64,000 bases of DNA from DASSUW01 sp036257565 (GCA_036257565.1 DATAFH010000085.1:62001-126000); one strand, 5' to 3'. Counted from the first letter of the stretch, positions 17,476 through 29,114 are shown. Notes: generated by a model not told the origin, from the letters alone. Translations and numbers: made by a program.

Positions 17476-17667
17476 ATGGCGGTCTGCTCCATCACCTTCC
17501 TCGACGGGAGCACCGTGGACGTCGAGGGCGAGCTGCAGGCGGTGATCGACGAGCTGCACAAGGTCGGCACCCGCCGCGAGCACAGCTTCGCGCTCCTGAG
17601 CGAGCCCGACGGCGACGCGATCGCCGTGCGCCCGGAGACCGTCGTCCACGTCCGGCCGCGGAGCTGA
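17476..17667 (+). CDS. small hypothetical protein
   Basis: 63 residues from ATG 17476: MAVCSITFLDGSTVDVEGE, then a helix (LQAVIDELHKVG) and a beta-rich end (HSFALLSEP, AIAVRPETVVHVRP). It looks like a compact beta-alpha-beta fold and the codon use is like its neighbours. No family recognised. Lies between a small charged protein and the ferredoxin-reductase gene, which starts 78 bp downstream. Confidence 0.5.
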   Translation: MAVCSITFLDGSTVDVEGELQAVIDELHKVGTRREHSFALLSEPDGDAIAVRPETVVHVRPRS

Positions 17668-17745
17668 CGGAAGCGATCAAGGCTTGGCTTCATGCGGCGA
17701 GGGGCAGGATGAGTACCGTGCCCACCGCGTCGTGGTCCATCGCCG

Positions 17746-18843
17746 GTGGCTGAGCGAGGCGCTCCCCCGACGGTCTCACCGACGCGCCGGCGACTGCTGC
17801 GGGCGGCGCGCGTGTTCTTCACTCCGCTGCTGCCAGACGACTACCTGGAGCTGATCGATCCCCTGTGGTCGAGCCGCGAGCAGCGCGGTCGGATCGAGTC
17901 GATCACGCACGAGACGCCCGACTCGGTGACGGTGACGATCCGGCCGGGGTGGACATGGGAGGGTCATGCGCCTGGCCAGTACCTGCGCGTGGGGGTCGTC
18001 GTCGACGGCGTGCATCACTGGCGTGCCTACTCGATCACCTCCGATCCCGGGCGCCCGGACGGCTTCATCTCGATCACGCCGAAGCTGGTGGAGACGGGAA
18101 AGGTGTCGCCGTACCTGGTCCGGGCGGCACGCCCCGGCACGATCGTGCGGCTCGGGGGCGTGGAGGGGACCTTCATGCTGCCGGAGCCCTTGCCCGCGAA
18201 GCTGCTGTTCATCAGCGCGGGCAGCGGCATCACGCCGATCATGAGCATGCTGCGCGACCTCGACCGGCGCGGCGCGCTGCGCGACGTCGTGCACCTGCAC
18301 TCCGCTCGCACGGCCGCGGGAGTCGTGTTCGGCGACCAGCTGCGCGATCTCACGGACCGGCATCCCGGCTATCGCCTCCACCTGCAGCTCTCCGGCGCCC
18401 ACGGAAGGCTCGTGCCCGCCGATCTGGACGCCCTGTGCCCAGGCTGGCGCGAGCGCGAGGCGTTCCTGAGCGGGCCGGGCGCGATGCTCGACGCCCTGAC
18501 GGCGCACTGGAAGACCTACGGGGACAGCGGGCGCCTGCACACGGAGCGCTTCCAGCCGGTCATCGGCGGCGACGCCGCGGGCGGCGAAGGCGGCGCGATC
18601 GCGTTCCTGGCAAGCCGCGAGCAGGCCTCCTCGGACGGCGGGACGCCGATCCTGGTCGCCGGCGAGGAGGCCGGTCTCACGCTGCCGTTCGGGTGCCGGA
18701 TGGGCATCTGCCACACCTGCGTGGGCCGCCTGTGCTCCGGACGGATACGAGACCTGCGAACCGGGAAGGTGTCGGGCACCGAGGGCGAGATGGTCCGGAC
18801 CTGCATCAACGCGCCCGAAGGCCCCGTCGAGATCGACCTCTGA
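17746..18843 (+). CDS. ferredoxin reductase with C-terminal 2Fe-2S domain (electron donor to fatty-acid desaturase)
   Basis: 365 residues from GTG 17746. Order: FAD-binding barrel with the flavin motif RAYSITS, NAD(P)-binding domain with SAGSGITPIMSMLRDL, then a plant-type 2Fe-2S ferredoxin domain with CRMGICHTCVGRLC and a fourth Cys in VRTCIN. The architecture and the opening LPDDYLELIDPLWS match Rv3230c of Mycobacterium tuberculosis, the oxidoreductase that supplies electrons to stearoyl-CoA desaturase DesA3. The desaturase gene follows 16 bp downstream, which strongly supports the same role here. Confidence 0.9.
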   Translation: MAERGAPPTVSPTRRRLLRAARVFFTPLLPDDYLELIDPLWSSREQRGRIESITHETPDSVTVTIRPGWTWEGHAPGQYLRVGVVVDGVHHWRAYSITSDPGRPDGFISITPKLVETGKVSPYLVRAARPGTIVRLGGVEGTFMLPEPLPAKLLFISAGSGITPIMSMLRDLDRRGALRDVVHLHSARTAAGVVFGDQLRDLTDRHPGYRLHLQLSGAHGRLVPADLDALCPGWREREAFLSGPGAMLDALTAHWKTYGDSGRLHTERFQPVIGGDAAGGEGGAIAFLASREQASSDGGTPILVAGEEAGLTLPFGCRMGICHTCVGRLCSGRIRDLRTGKVSGTEGEMVRTCINAPEGPVEIDL

Positions 18844-18859
18844 CCGACCGAGGAAGCAC

Positions 18860-20059
18860 ATGGACACGCTGATCGAGAGCCCGCTGGCCCGCCTGAGCGA
18901 CGAGCAAGTCGACGACCTCGCGCGCGAATTCGACGCGATTCATGACGAGGTGTTCGCCGAGCTCGGCGACCGCGACCGCCGTTACATCACGAGCATGATC
19001 GAGATGCACCGCCGGCTGGCGGTCCTCGGCCGGGTCCTGCTGTTCGCGTCGCGCTACAAGCCGGCGTGGGTCGCGGGAACCGCGACGCTGTCGCTGGCCA
19101 AGATCCTCGAGAACATGGAGATCGGCCACAACGTCATGCACGGCCAGTGGGACTGGATGCAGGACCCCTACATCCACTCCTCAACCTGGGACTGGGACTC
19201 GGCGTCCACGCCGGAGGCGTGGAAGCACTCGCACAACTACATCCACCACACGTACACCAACATCCGGGGCAAGGACAAGGACCTCGGCTACAAGATCATG
19301 CGCATCGACCCGCACCAGAAGTGGGTGCCGGTCTACCTGCTGCAGCCGATCTACAACGTGCTGCTGATGGCGTTCTTCGAGTGGGGCGTGGCCTTCCACG
19401 ACCTGGACCTGGACGCGATCAAGAAGCGCGAGAAGTCCGTCAAGGCGCTCAAGCGCGAGCTCAAGGGCATGGCGCGCAAGGCCGGCAGCCAGATCGCCAA
19501 GGACTACCTCGCCTATCCGCTGCTCTCGGGTCGCAAGGGGTTCAAGAGCACGCTGACGGCCAACATCACCGCGAACATCATCCGCAACGTGTGGGCGCAC
19601 GCGATCATCTTCTGCGGCCACTTCCCCGATCAGACGTACACCTTCAGCGAGGAGGAGGTCGCCGGCGAGACGCGCGGGCGCTTCTACGTCCGGCAGCTGC
19701 TCGGGGCCGCCAACATCGAGGGCAGCCCGCTGTTCCACGTGATCAGCGGCAATCTCGGCTACCAGGTCGAGCATCACCTCTACCCCGACATGCCGAGCAC
19801 CCGTTACGCGGAGATCGCCCCGCAGGTCAAGGAGATCTGCGAGCGCTTCCAGCTGCCCTACAACAGCGGACCGTTCCTCAAGCAGTGGACCACCGTGCAG
19901 CGAACGATCCTGCGCCTCGCGCTCCCCGGCGGGCGCCCGCGCCCCAAGCCGGGACCGTACCGCGGGCCTCAGGATCGCCCGGCACCGAGCCGGAAGCCGA
20001 GCAGGCAGACGTCGTCATCGGCGGCGCCGCGCTCGAGCAGCGCCGGCGGAAGCGCCTGA
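18860..20059 (+). CDS. membrane acyl-CoA/fatty-acid desaturase (DesA3-like)
   Basis: 399 residues. Three histidine boxes hold the di-iron site: EIGHNVMHGQWDW, HSHNYIHHTYTN and QVEHHLYPDMPS. Hydrophobic stretches lie between them. With the reductase immediately upstream it forms the usual two-component desaturase introducing a cis double bond, probably delta-9, into acyl chains. After about residue 365 the conserved part ends, and a basic Pro/Arg/Ser-rich tail continues across the 3' end of the convergent phosphatase pseudogene (91-bp antisense overlap). That tail is probably not conserved. Position of desaturation is inferred. Confidence 0.9.
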   Translation: MDTLIESPLARLSDEQVDDLAREFDAIHDEVFAELGDRDRRYITSMIEMHRRLAVLGRVLLFASRYKPAWVAGTATLSLAKILENMEIGHNVMHGQWDWMQDPYIHSSTWDWDSASTPEAWKHSHNYIHHTYTNIRGKDKDLGYKIMRIDPHQKWVPVYLLQPIYNVLLMAFFEWGVAFHDLDLDAIKKREKSVKALKRELKGMARKAGSQIAKDYLAYPLLSGRKGFKSTLTANITANIIRNVWAHAIIFCGHFPDQTYTFSEEEVAGETRGRFYVRQLLGAANIEGSPLFHVISGNLGYQVEHHLYPDMPSTRYAEIAPQVKEICERFQLPYNSGPFLKQWTTVQRTILRLALPGGRPRPKPGPYRGPQDRPAPSRKPSRQTSSSAAPRSSSAGGSA

Positions 20060-20842
20060 ACGAGCTGCGCCGGCGTCGCGCTCGGGTTGGCGCCGACCGC
20101 CGCCAGCAGCCGCTCGAGCCCCACGTCGATCGCCTCCGTCCGGCGCTCGACGAGACCGTCGGTGTAGAGGAGGAAGCCAGAGCGCGGCGCGAGGACGAAG
20201 GCCGCCTGCGACCGGACGCTCCCCGGAAGCGTGACGCCGAGCGGCGGCGAGCGCCCTCCATGAACAGGCGCACAGCGCGATCGGGTTCGACGATGACCGG
20301 AGCCAGATGCCCGGCGGACGCGAACGCGACGTTCCCGCTGTCCGGGTCGACCTCCGCGTACACGACCGTCGGGTAGCACGCCGCCTCGACCTGCTCGACG
20401 AACGTGTCCAGGTGCGCGAGGACCGCGGCCGGCTCCAGTCCCGAGCCGGCCAGCGCGCGGACCGCACTGCGCAGCTGTCCCATCGCGCTGGCCGCGACCA
20501 GGCCACGGCCGACGAAGTCCCCGACGACGATGCCGACCCGGCCGCCGGACAGGCTGAACGCGTCGTGCCAGTCGCCCCCCACTTCGAGGTGCTCGACGGC
20601 CGGCTGATGGAGCGTCGCCACGTCGAACCGAGAGTCGCGCGGGGGAGCGCCGGCGAGGAGGCTGCGCTGCAGCGTGTGCCGACCCGCTCACGGGCCACGC
20701 GCTCGCGATTGCGTGCGGCCAGGAGCTCACGCTCATAGTGGACGTACTCGCCGACCGCCCGAGGGGCGATCGCGTCGTCGCTGCACTGGAGCACGAGCGT
20801 CGGGACGCGCACTGCCTCGAGGTCCGCCCGATTGTCCGACAT
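19969..20842 (-). pseudogene. frameshifted RsbQ/RsbU-like hydrolase-phosphatase fusion
   Basis: Three reading frames carry pieces of one protein. The first (from 20842) reads RADLEAVRVPTLVLQCSDDA and ends GEYVH, like the C-terminal part of an RsbQ-type alpha/beta hydrolase, then joins ELLAARNRERVARERVG. A 2-nt shift near 20673-20678 (GTGTG repeat) leads to LQRSLLAGAPPRDSRF and the PP2C core GGDWHDAFSL and GDFVGRGL. A second shift near 20250-20257 leads to RSPPLGVTLPG and FLLYTDGLVERR. Intact homologs are SpoIIE/RsbU phosphatases that control anti-anti-sigma factors. The missing hydrolase body plus two shifts suggest a dead gene unless the sequence is wrong. Confidence 0.75.
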
Positions 20843-20869
20843 GAGGTGGCTAGGGAGAGGTGGCGGTGC

Positions 20870-21214
20870 TCAGCCGGGGATGCCGAGTGCCCCGGCGCGC
20901 GACGCGTGGATCTCGAAGACACGCGTGAGGCCTGTGAGCTCGAGCACCTTCAAGACGCTTCGGCCGGTGGCGACGAGGACGAGGTCGCCGTCATGGCTGC
21001 GAGCACGCTTGAGCCCGCCCACGAGCACACCGAGGCCCGCCGAGTCGATGAAGTCCACCCCGTCGAGGTCGACCACGACGCGCCTTCCGGGGTTCTCGTC
21101 GATCGCCTGGATGAGGGCGAGTCTCAGGTCGGGAGCGCCATCGAGGTCGAGCTCGCCGCGGAGCGCGAGCACCGCGGCGTCTTCGCCATCCAGCCGTTCG
21201 ACCTGCAGCTGCAT
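20870..21214 (-). CDS. STAS-domain anti-sigma factor antagonist
   Basis: 114 residues, starting at an ATG that overlaps the glgX stop (TGATG), so its translation is coupled to the end of glgX. LALRGELDLDGAPDLRLAL and VVVDLDGVDFIDSAGLGVLV are the STAS signature, with the phosphorylatable Ser in DSAGLG. Such proteins bind anti-sigma kinases and release a sigma factor when dephosphorylated. The adjacent damaged PP2C phosphatase, 27 bp downstream, would have been its activator. No matching kinase gene is seen here. Confidence 0.88.
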   Translation of the reverse strand: MQLQVERLDGEDAAVLALRGELDLDGAPDLRLALIQAIDENPGRRVVVDLDGVDFIDSAGLGVLVGGLKRARSHDGDLVLVATGRSVLKVLELTGLTRVFEIHASRAGALGIPG

Positions 21215-23311
21215 CAGCCCGTCCTGCGGAAGAGCGCGAGGCTCCGCGCGGCCACGGTCGTCACGGCGCCGGCGTCCAAGGCCTCGCCTTCGTTGAGGGC
21301 ATCCGCGGTGTCGAGCATGCGGAGCCAGCGCGCGCCCCATCGCTTCGCGGGGAGCGTGAACACGAGCGGCTCGTAGTGTGCGTTGAAGAGAATGAGGAAG
21401 GTGTCGTCCACGACGCGTTCCCCCCGCGCGTCCGGGCTCGGGATCGTCTCGCCGTTGAAGAAGACGCCGATCGACTTGCCGAAGCCCGACGACCAGTCGT
21501 CCGCCGTCATCTCGGATCCGTCCGGGCGGAACCACGCGATGTCCGGGGCGTCCGCGCCGAGCGACTCACCATGGAAGAAGTGCCGGCGGCGGAACACCGG
21601 ATGCGCGCGCCGGAACGAGATCAGCCGCTGCGTGAATGCGAGCAGGGCTCCGTCTTCGTGGTGCCAGTCGAGCCACGAGATCTCGTTGTCCTGACAGTAG
21701 GCGTTGTTGTTGCCGCCCTGAGTCCGCCCGCTTTCATCGCCGGCGAGCAGCATCGGGATGCCTTGTGAGAGGAACAGTGTGGCCAGGAAGTTCCGCCGCT
21801 GCCGTCCGCGGATCTCGAGGACCACCGGGTCGTCCGTCGGACCCTCGGCGCCGGAGTTCCACGAGCGGTTGTGGCTCTCCCCGTCGGCTCCTCCCTCGCC
21901 GTTGGCCTCATTGTGCTTCTCGTTGTAGGAGACGAGGTCGTTGAGCGTGAAGCCGTCATGGGCGGTGACGAAGTTGACGCTCGCCGAAGGTCGCCGGCCG
22001 TCGTCCTCGTAGAGGTCGGAGCTTCCGGTGAGGCGCGAGGCGAACTCGCCCAGGGTCTGCGGCTCGCCGCGCCAGTAGTCTCGCAAGGTGTCGCGGTACT
22101 TGCCGTTCCACTCCGACCACAGGGGCGGGAAGTTCCCGACCTGGTACCCGCCGGCGCCGACGTCCCAAGGCTCGGCGATCAGCTTGACCCGCGACACCAC
22201 CGGATCCTGCTGGATGAGGTCGAAGAACGCCGACAGGCGGTCCACCTCGTGGAACTGGCGGGCGAGCGTCGACGCGAGGTCGAAGCGAAAGCCGTCCACG
22301 TGCATCTCCGTGACCCAGTACCGCAGCGAGTCCATGATCAACTGCAGCACGTGAGGATGCCGCATGTTCAGGCTGTTGCCGGTGCCCGTGGTGTCGTAGT
22401 AGTAGCGACGGTCGCCGTCCACGAGCCGGTAGTACCGCCGCGTTGTCGATGCCCTTCAACGAGAGGATCGGGCCGAGATGATTGCCCTCCGCGGTGTGGT
22501 TGTAGACGACATCGAGGATCACCTCGATGCCGGCCGCGTGCAGGGCCTTCACCATCCACTTGAACTCTTGGACCTGCTGACCCTCCTGGCCCGACGACGA
22601 GTACTCGTTGTGCGGCGCGAGGTACCCGATGGAGTTGTAGCCCCAGTGGTTGCGCAGGCCGCGGTCGACCAGGTGCGAGTCGTGGATGAACTGATGCACG
22701 GGCATCAGCTCCACGGCAGTCACGCCCAGCGCGAGGAGATGGTCGATGACGGCCGGATGTGCCAGGCCTGCGTAGGTTCCCCGGAGCTGCTCCGGGACGT
22801 CGGGGTGCTGCTGCGTGAACCCCTTGACGTGGACCTCGTAGATGACGCTGTCGTCGAGCGGGACTCGCGGCGGTCGATCGCTCTCCCAGTCGAAGTACGG
22901 GCTGATCACGACCGACTTTGGCATGAACGGCGCGCTGTCGACGTCGTTGGACGAGGTCTCCGGATCCTTGAAGCGGTAGCCGAACAGCGCCTCGTGCCAA
23001 CGTACCGATCCGTCGATGGCGACGGCGTAGGGGTCGAGCAGGAGCTTCGACGGATTGCAGCGGACGCCTCGGCTTGGATCGTCAGGCCCGTGGACGCGGT
23101 AGCCGTAGCGCTGCCCCGGGCCGACGTTGGGCGCGTAGCCGTGCCACACCCACGCCGCCATCTCGGTGAGGGGCGTGCGGGTCTCGGTGCCGTCGTCGTC
23201 GAAGAGGCAGAGCTCGACCAGCTCGGCGGCCTCCGAGAAGATCGCGAAGTTGGTCCCTACGCCGTCGTAGTTCGCGCCGAGCGGAAACGGCGATCCTGGC
23301 CAGAGGTTCAT
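21214..23311 (-). pseudogene. glgX: glycogen debranching enzyme GlgX with one frameshift
   Basis: The two frames together make a complete GlgX of about 698 residues. The N-terminal CBM48 and start of the GH13 barrel run from MNLWPGSPFPLGANYDGVG to DVVYNHTAEGNHLG and GIDNAA. The rest continues in another frame from YYRLVDGDRRYYYDTTGTGNS... with GFRFDLAS (nucleophile Asp), LIAEPWDVG (acid Glu) and VTAHDGF. One extra G near 22435-22438 (GCGGCGG where GCGGCG is expected) breaks the frame. GlgX removes alpha-1,6 branches from glycogen. Either a fresh mutation or a sequencing error; all catalytic residues are kept. Confidence 0.85.
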
Positions 23312-23431
23312 GAAGCGGACCAGTATGCAAGCCTGGGCAGTAGGGTGGAGGGACCCGCACGCTGGGGCCTCGCCTCCCCGCCCGTCGCGTGCAGTTCCAA
23401 TTCCCCAGGGGAGCCAGCGAGGAGTGCCGAC

Positions 23432-23632
23432 ATGGCACCATCACAGAGGCCACCGCGGCGGGACAGCCGGCCGAGGGCGAGGACACCCGTCGAGCGGGCT
23501 CAGGAGGCCGCCGACGTCCAGCAGCGTCTCAAGCGCGAGGCCGCCGAGCGCCGCGAGGCCGCCGCGGCCAAGCCGAGGCCCACCTCGCCCACTGGACGCG
23601 GACGAGTCATGGGCCGTCGGCTCACGCCGTAA
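23432..23632 (+). CDS. small arginine-rich hypothetical protein
   Basis: 66 residues from ATG 23432 with AGGAG upstream. Strongly basic: Arg/Pro-rich start (QRPPRRDSRPRARTP), a helix (VERAQEAADVQQRLKREAAE), Ala-rich stretch and basic end (GRGRVMGRRLTP). It may bind nucleic acid, or it may be a chance frame in GC-rich DNA. The ribosome site and the leader GAGTGCCGACATGG resemble those of the small gene at 17268. It lies alone between glgX and glutamine synthetase III. Confidence 0.4.
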   Translation: MAPSQRPPRRDSRPRARTPVERAQEAADVQQRLKREAAERREAAAAKPRPTSPTGRGRVMGRRLTP

Positions 23633-23656
23633 CCCTGCGGATCGAGGGCTGGTGCG

Positions 23657-25822
<2,166 letters not shown>

Positions 25823-25893
25823 CGTGTCGAGGGTCCTCCTCCGGGAACGGTCCTGGTTCGCGCGCCAGCCTAGAACGGCGACGGCCGACCCTC

Positions 25894-25909
25894 TTTGTCC
25901 ATTTGTCCA
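25894..25909 (-). repeat. tandem TGGACAAA repeat upstream of glnN
   Basis: TGGACAAA occurs twice head to tail on the minus strand, followed by G. It lies 72-87 bp before the glnN start, where an activator or repressor could bind. A similar GGGACAAAG occurs at 27591-27599 in the glnA-amt intergenic region. Role inferred from position only. Confidence 0.4.
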
Positions 25910-25935
25910 AAGATCGGGGCCGCCGGCTTCGACGC

Positions 25936-27441
25936 TCAGCCGTCGAAGTACAGCGGGAACTCGTACGGGTGCGGCCGGATCTTCACGCGGTCGGACTGCT
26001 CGCGCCGGAACTCCACGTACGTCTCGATCAGGTCCTCCGTGAAGACACCGCCCTTGGTGAGGAACGAGTGGTCGGCGGCGAGCGCGTCGAGCGCCTCGTC
26101 CAGCGTGGTGGGGACCGTCGGGATGTCGGCGAGCTGCTCAGGAGGCAGCTCGTAGAGGTTCTGGTCGATCGGCTCGCCCGGGTCGAGTTCCCGCTCGACC
26201 CCGTCCAGCCCCGCCATCAGCATCGCCGCGAACGCCAGGTAGGGATTGGCGAGCGGGTCCGGGGGCCGGAACTCGATCCGCTTGGCCTTCGGCGATGGCG
26301 AGTACATCGGGATCCGCACCGCCGCAGACCGGTTCCGCTGCGAGTGCTTGAGCAGCACCGGCGCCTCGTAGCCGGGAACGAGCCGCCGATACGAGTTCGT
26401 GGTCGGCGCGCAGAAGGCGAGCAGAGCGTTCGCGTGCGCGAGCAGCCCGGCCGCGTAGTGGAGCGCCAGCGGCGAGAGCAGCGCGTAGCCGTCGGCGGAG
26501 TGCATGAGCGTTTCCCCGCTCTTCCAGAGCGATTGGTGCACGTGCATGCCGGAGCCGTTCTCCTCGAAGATCGGTTTCGGCATGAAGGTGGCTGTCTTCC
26601 CGGCCTGCTTGGCCGTGTTCTTGACGATGTACTTGTGGAGCTGAAGGGCGTCGGCCATCTCCAGCAGCGGTAGGAAGCGCAGGTCGATCTCGCCCTGCCC
26701 GGGCCCGCCGACCTCGTGGTGGTGGCTTTCGGTCCGGATCCCGAGCGCCTCGAGGACCAGCACCATCGTCCCCCGCAGGTCGCTGAGCGTGTCGTTGGGC
26801 GGCGCCGGGAAGTAGCCCTCCTGCGAGCGGTTCTTGTATCCGAGCGCCGCCAGCCCCTCGCCGCGCCGCTGGAAGCCCTGCCCGGACGTCCAGTGGCCCT
26901 CCTCGGACTCGACCTCGTAGAACGCCGTGTGCGCCTGCTGGTCGAAGGCGACGTGGTCGAAGACGTAGAACTCGGCCTCCGGCCCGAAGTAGCAGACGTC
27001 GGCGACCCCGCTGGACCGCAGGTGCTCCTCGGCCTTGATCGCGATGTAGCGCGGGTCGCGCGAGTACGGCTCGCGCGTGATCGGGTCGAGGACCGTGCAG
27101 ACGACGGAGATCGTCGGCGCCTCATAGAACGGGTCGAGGATTGCCGTCGTCGGGTCCGGCATCAGCAGCATGTCCGACTCGTAGATCTCCTGGAAGCCGC
27201 GGATCGAGGAGCCGTCGAACCCGATCCCCTCGGTGAACGCGTCCTCGTCGAGGCTCTCGAGCGCCATGCCCATGTGCTGCCACGTGCCGGGCAGGTCGGT
27301 GAACTTGAGGTCAACGAGCCGGGCGCCATGACGGGCGGCAAAGTCGAGCACGGCGCCGGGGGTCGGGGCGCGGTCGCCCACGAACGCGCGCACGTGCAGC
27401 GGTTCGGTCATCTCCGCGTTCAGACGGTCCGCGATGGCCAT
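25936..27441 (-). CDS. glnA: glutamine synthetase type I
   Basis: 501 residues from ATG 27441, chosen for its GGAGG 7 nt upstream. GSI motifs: VDLKFTDLPGTWQHM, GFDGSSIRGFQEIYESDM, PEAEFYVFD, NGSGMHVHQSLWKSG, APTTNSYRRLVPGYEAPV and RIEFRPPDPLANPYLAF. NLYELPPEQ near the C-terminus holds Tyr430 at the position adenylylated by GlnE in the beta subclass; glnE itself is not in the window. It shares a 209-bp divergent promoter region with amt. Makes glutamine from glutamate and ammonium. Confidence 0.95.
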   Translation of the reverse strand: MAIADRLNAEMTEPLHVRAFVGDRAPTPGAVLDFAARHGARLVDLKFTDLPGTWQHMGMALESLDEDAFTEGIGFDGSSIRGFQEIYESDMLLMPDPTTAILDPFYEAPTISVVCTVLDPITREPYSRDPRYIAIKAEEHLRSSGVADVCYFGPEAEFYVFDHVAFDQQAHTAFYEVESEEGHWTSGQGFQRRGEGLAALGYKNRSQEGYFPAPPNDTLSDLRGTMVLVLEALGIRTESHHHEVGGPGQGEIDLRFLPLLEMADALQLHKYIVKNTAKQAGKTATFMPKPIFEENGSGMHVHQSLWKSGETLMHSADGYALLSPLALHYAAGLLAHANALLAFCAPTTNSYRRLVPGYEAPVLLKHSQRNRSAAVRIPMYSPSPKAKRIEFRPPDPLANPYLAFAAMLMAGLDGVERELDPGEPIDQNLYELPPEQLADIPTVPTTLDEALDALAADHSFLTKGGVFTEDLIETYVEFRREQSDRVKIRPHPYEFPLYFDG

Positions 27442-27500
27442 CAGATGTCCTCCTCTCGCAGGGCTCGCGGCATTGTCGCTCCGCCGGCCGCCCGGCGTCG

Positions 27501-27538
27501 TTGGCCACCGGGCCAAGGTTCGCTGGCGGCAATTGGCC
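27501..27538. promoter_or_regulatory. inverted repeat TTGGCC...GGCCAA in glnA-amt intergenic region
   Basis: TTGGCC-ACCG-GGCCAA (27501-27516) is a perfect 6-bp-arm inverted repeat. A third TTGGCC lies at 27533-27538, 32 bp (three helical turns) from the first. The 209-bp region must hold promoters for both glnA and amt. The repeat is a candidate operator for a nitrogen regulator; which one cannot be told. Confidence 0.4.
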
Positions 27539-27650
27539 CTCGACCGGATGGAGAAACCGCAACCGGGAATCTTCGACACCGGGACAAAGACCCCTGGGCC
27601 TCCGCGTCCGACCATTCCGGCTGAACGTTCCCGGAAGAGGAGGATCTGTG

Positions 27651-29114
27651 ATGAGAAGGATCGGCACGGCGCTGCTGGGGGTAGCGCTTGCCTCTGCGGT
27701 GCTGCCAGCGGCGGCACACGCAGACACGCTTGACGCGGCGGGCAACGGAGTGCTGCCCGACAGCGTGGCGATCAACTCGATCTGGGTGATGGTGGCGGCC
27801 CTGCTCGTGATCTTCATGCAGGCGGGCTTCGCGTTCCTGGAGATCGGCTTCTCCCGCGCGAAGAACGCCGGCACGGTGGTCGCCAAGATCCTCACCAACT
27901 TCTCGATCGCCGGGCTCATGTACTGGGCCTGCGGCTTCGCCTTCGCGTTCGGCGTCGGCGACCTGATGGGAACGGACGGCTTCTTCCTGCGCGCTTACGG
28001 CGACCCGCTCGAGGCGTTCCCGGTGATGGGCCTGTCCGACGCCACGATCGAGACGAAGTGGATGTTCCAGTTCTCGTTCTGCGCGGTCTCGCTGGCCATC
28101 GTGTGGGGCACGACGCTCGAGCGCATCAAGTTCGGCGTCTACGTGATCTACGCGGTCGTCTTCGCCGGGCTGATCTACCCGATCGCCTCGCACTGGGTGT
28201 TCGGCGGCGGCTGGCTGCAGAACAACCTTGGCATGCAGGACTTCGCGGGCTCGACCGCGGTGCACCTGATCGGCGCCACCGGCGCCCTGGCGGTGCTCCT
28301 CCAGCTCGGCGCGCGGCGCGGCAAGTACGGGTCCGACGGGTCCCCGCGGGCGATCCCGGGGCACTCGATGCCGTTCTTCGGCCTCGGTGTGCTGATCCTG
28401 TGGCTCGGGTGGTTCGGGTTCAACCCGGGCTCGACGCTGGGCGCGCTCGACGGCCGCTTCCCCGAGGTCGCGCTCGTCACGATGCTGGCTGCCGGGGCCG
28501 GCGTGCTGGCCTCGATCGCCACCGCACGCTGGAAGACCGGCACGATCGACATCGGCATGGCCGGCAACGGCGCGATCGGCGCCCTCGTGGCCATCACCGC
28601 CCCGTCCGGCTACGTGGAGCCGTGGACCGCCCCGATCATCGGCGCCATCGCCGGCGTCATCGTCCCGCTCGGCGTCTATGCGATCGACAAGAAGATCGAC
28701 GACCCGGTCGGCGCGCTCACGGCCCATGGCCTGTGCGGCGTGTGGGGCACGCTCGCCTGTGGCATCTTCACGTCGCCGCGGCTGGCCGAGTACAACGCGT
28801 TCGGCGACCCGGGCCTGATCTACACCGGCTCGTTCGGGCAGCTCGGCACGCAGGCCCTCGGCGTGGTCACCGTGTTCGCGTTCGTGTTCACCCTCTCGTA
28901 CCTGACGTTCTTCGCGATCAAGAAGACGTACGGGCTGCGCGTCACGGCCGACGAGGAAGAGGCCGGCCTGGACATCTCCGAGCATGGTATGTACGGGTAT
29001 CCGGAGCAGTTCATCCCGGCGCCCGAGCTCATCGGCTACAGCCCCGCGCCCGGCAACGTGCCGCCGCGTGAGACGCCTCGCGGCGCCACCACGAAGGAGG
29101 TGCCGGTCGCGTGA
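27651..29114 (+). CDS. amt: ammonium transporter Amt
   Basis: 487 residues from ATG 27651 behind GAGGAGG. A cleavable signal peptide (LLGVALASAVLPAAAHA) precedes eleven membrane segments, as in many Amt proteins. Family motifs: FAFLEIGFSRAKNAGTVV, the two pore His in TAVHLIGATGA and TAHGLCGVWG, and WLGWFGFNPGS. The C-terminal cytoplasmic region GLRVTADEEEAGLDISEHG is the conserved coupling tail, followed by about 40 Pro-rich residues. It imports ammonium. The stop overlaps the PII gene start by 4 nt, the classic amt-glnK pairing. Confidence 0.95.
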   Translation: MRRIGTALLGVALASAVLPAAAHADTLDAAGNGVLPDSVAINSIWVMVAALLVIFMQAGFAFLEIGFSRAKNAGTVVAKILTNFSIAGLMYWACGFAFAFGVGDLMGTDGFFLRAYGDPLEAFPVMGLSDATIETKWMFQFSFCAVSLAIVWGTTLERIKFGVYVIYAVVFAGLIYPIASHWVFGGGWLQNNLGMQDFAGSTAVHLIGATGALAVLLQLGARRGKYGSDGSPRAIPGHSMPFFGLGVLILWLGWFGFNPGSTLGALDGRFPEVALVTMLAAGAGVLASIATARWKTGTIDIGMAGNGAIGALVAITAPSGYVEPWTAPIIGAIAGVIVPLGVYAIDKKIDDPVGALTAHGLCGVWGTLACGIFTSPRLAEYNAFGDPGLIYTGSFGQLGTQALGVVTVFAFVFTLSYLTFFAIKKTYGLRVTADEEEAGLDISEHGMYGYPEQFIPAPELIGYSPAPGNVPPRETPRGATTKEVPVA

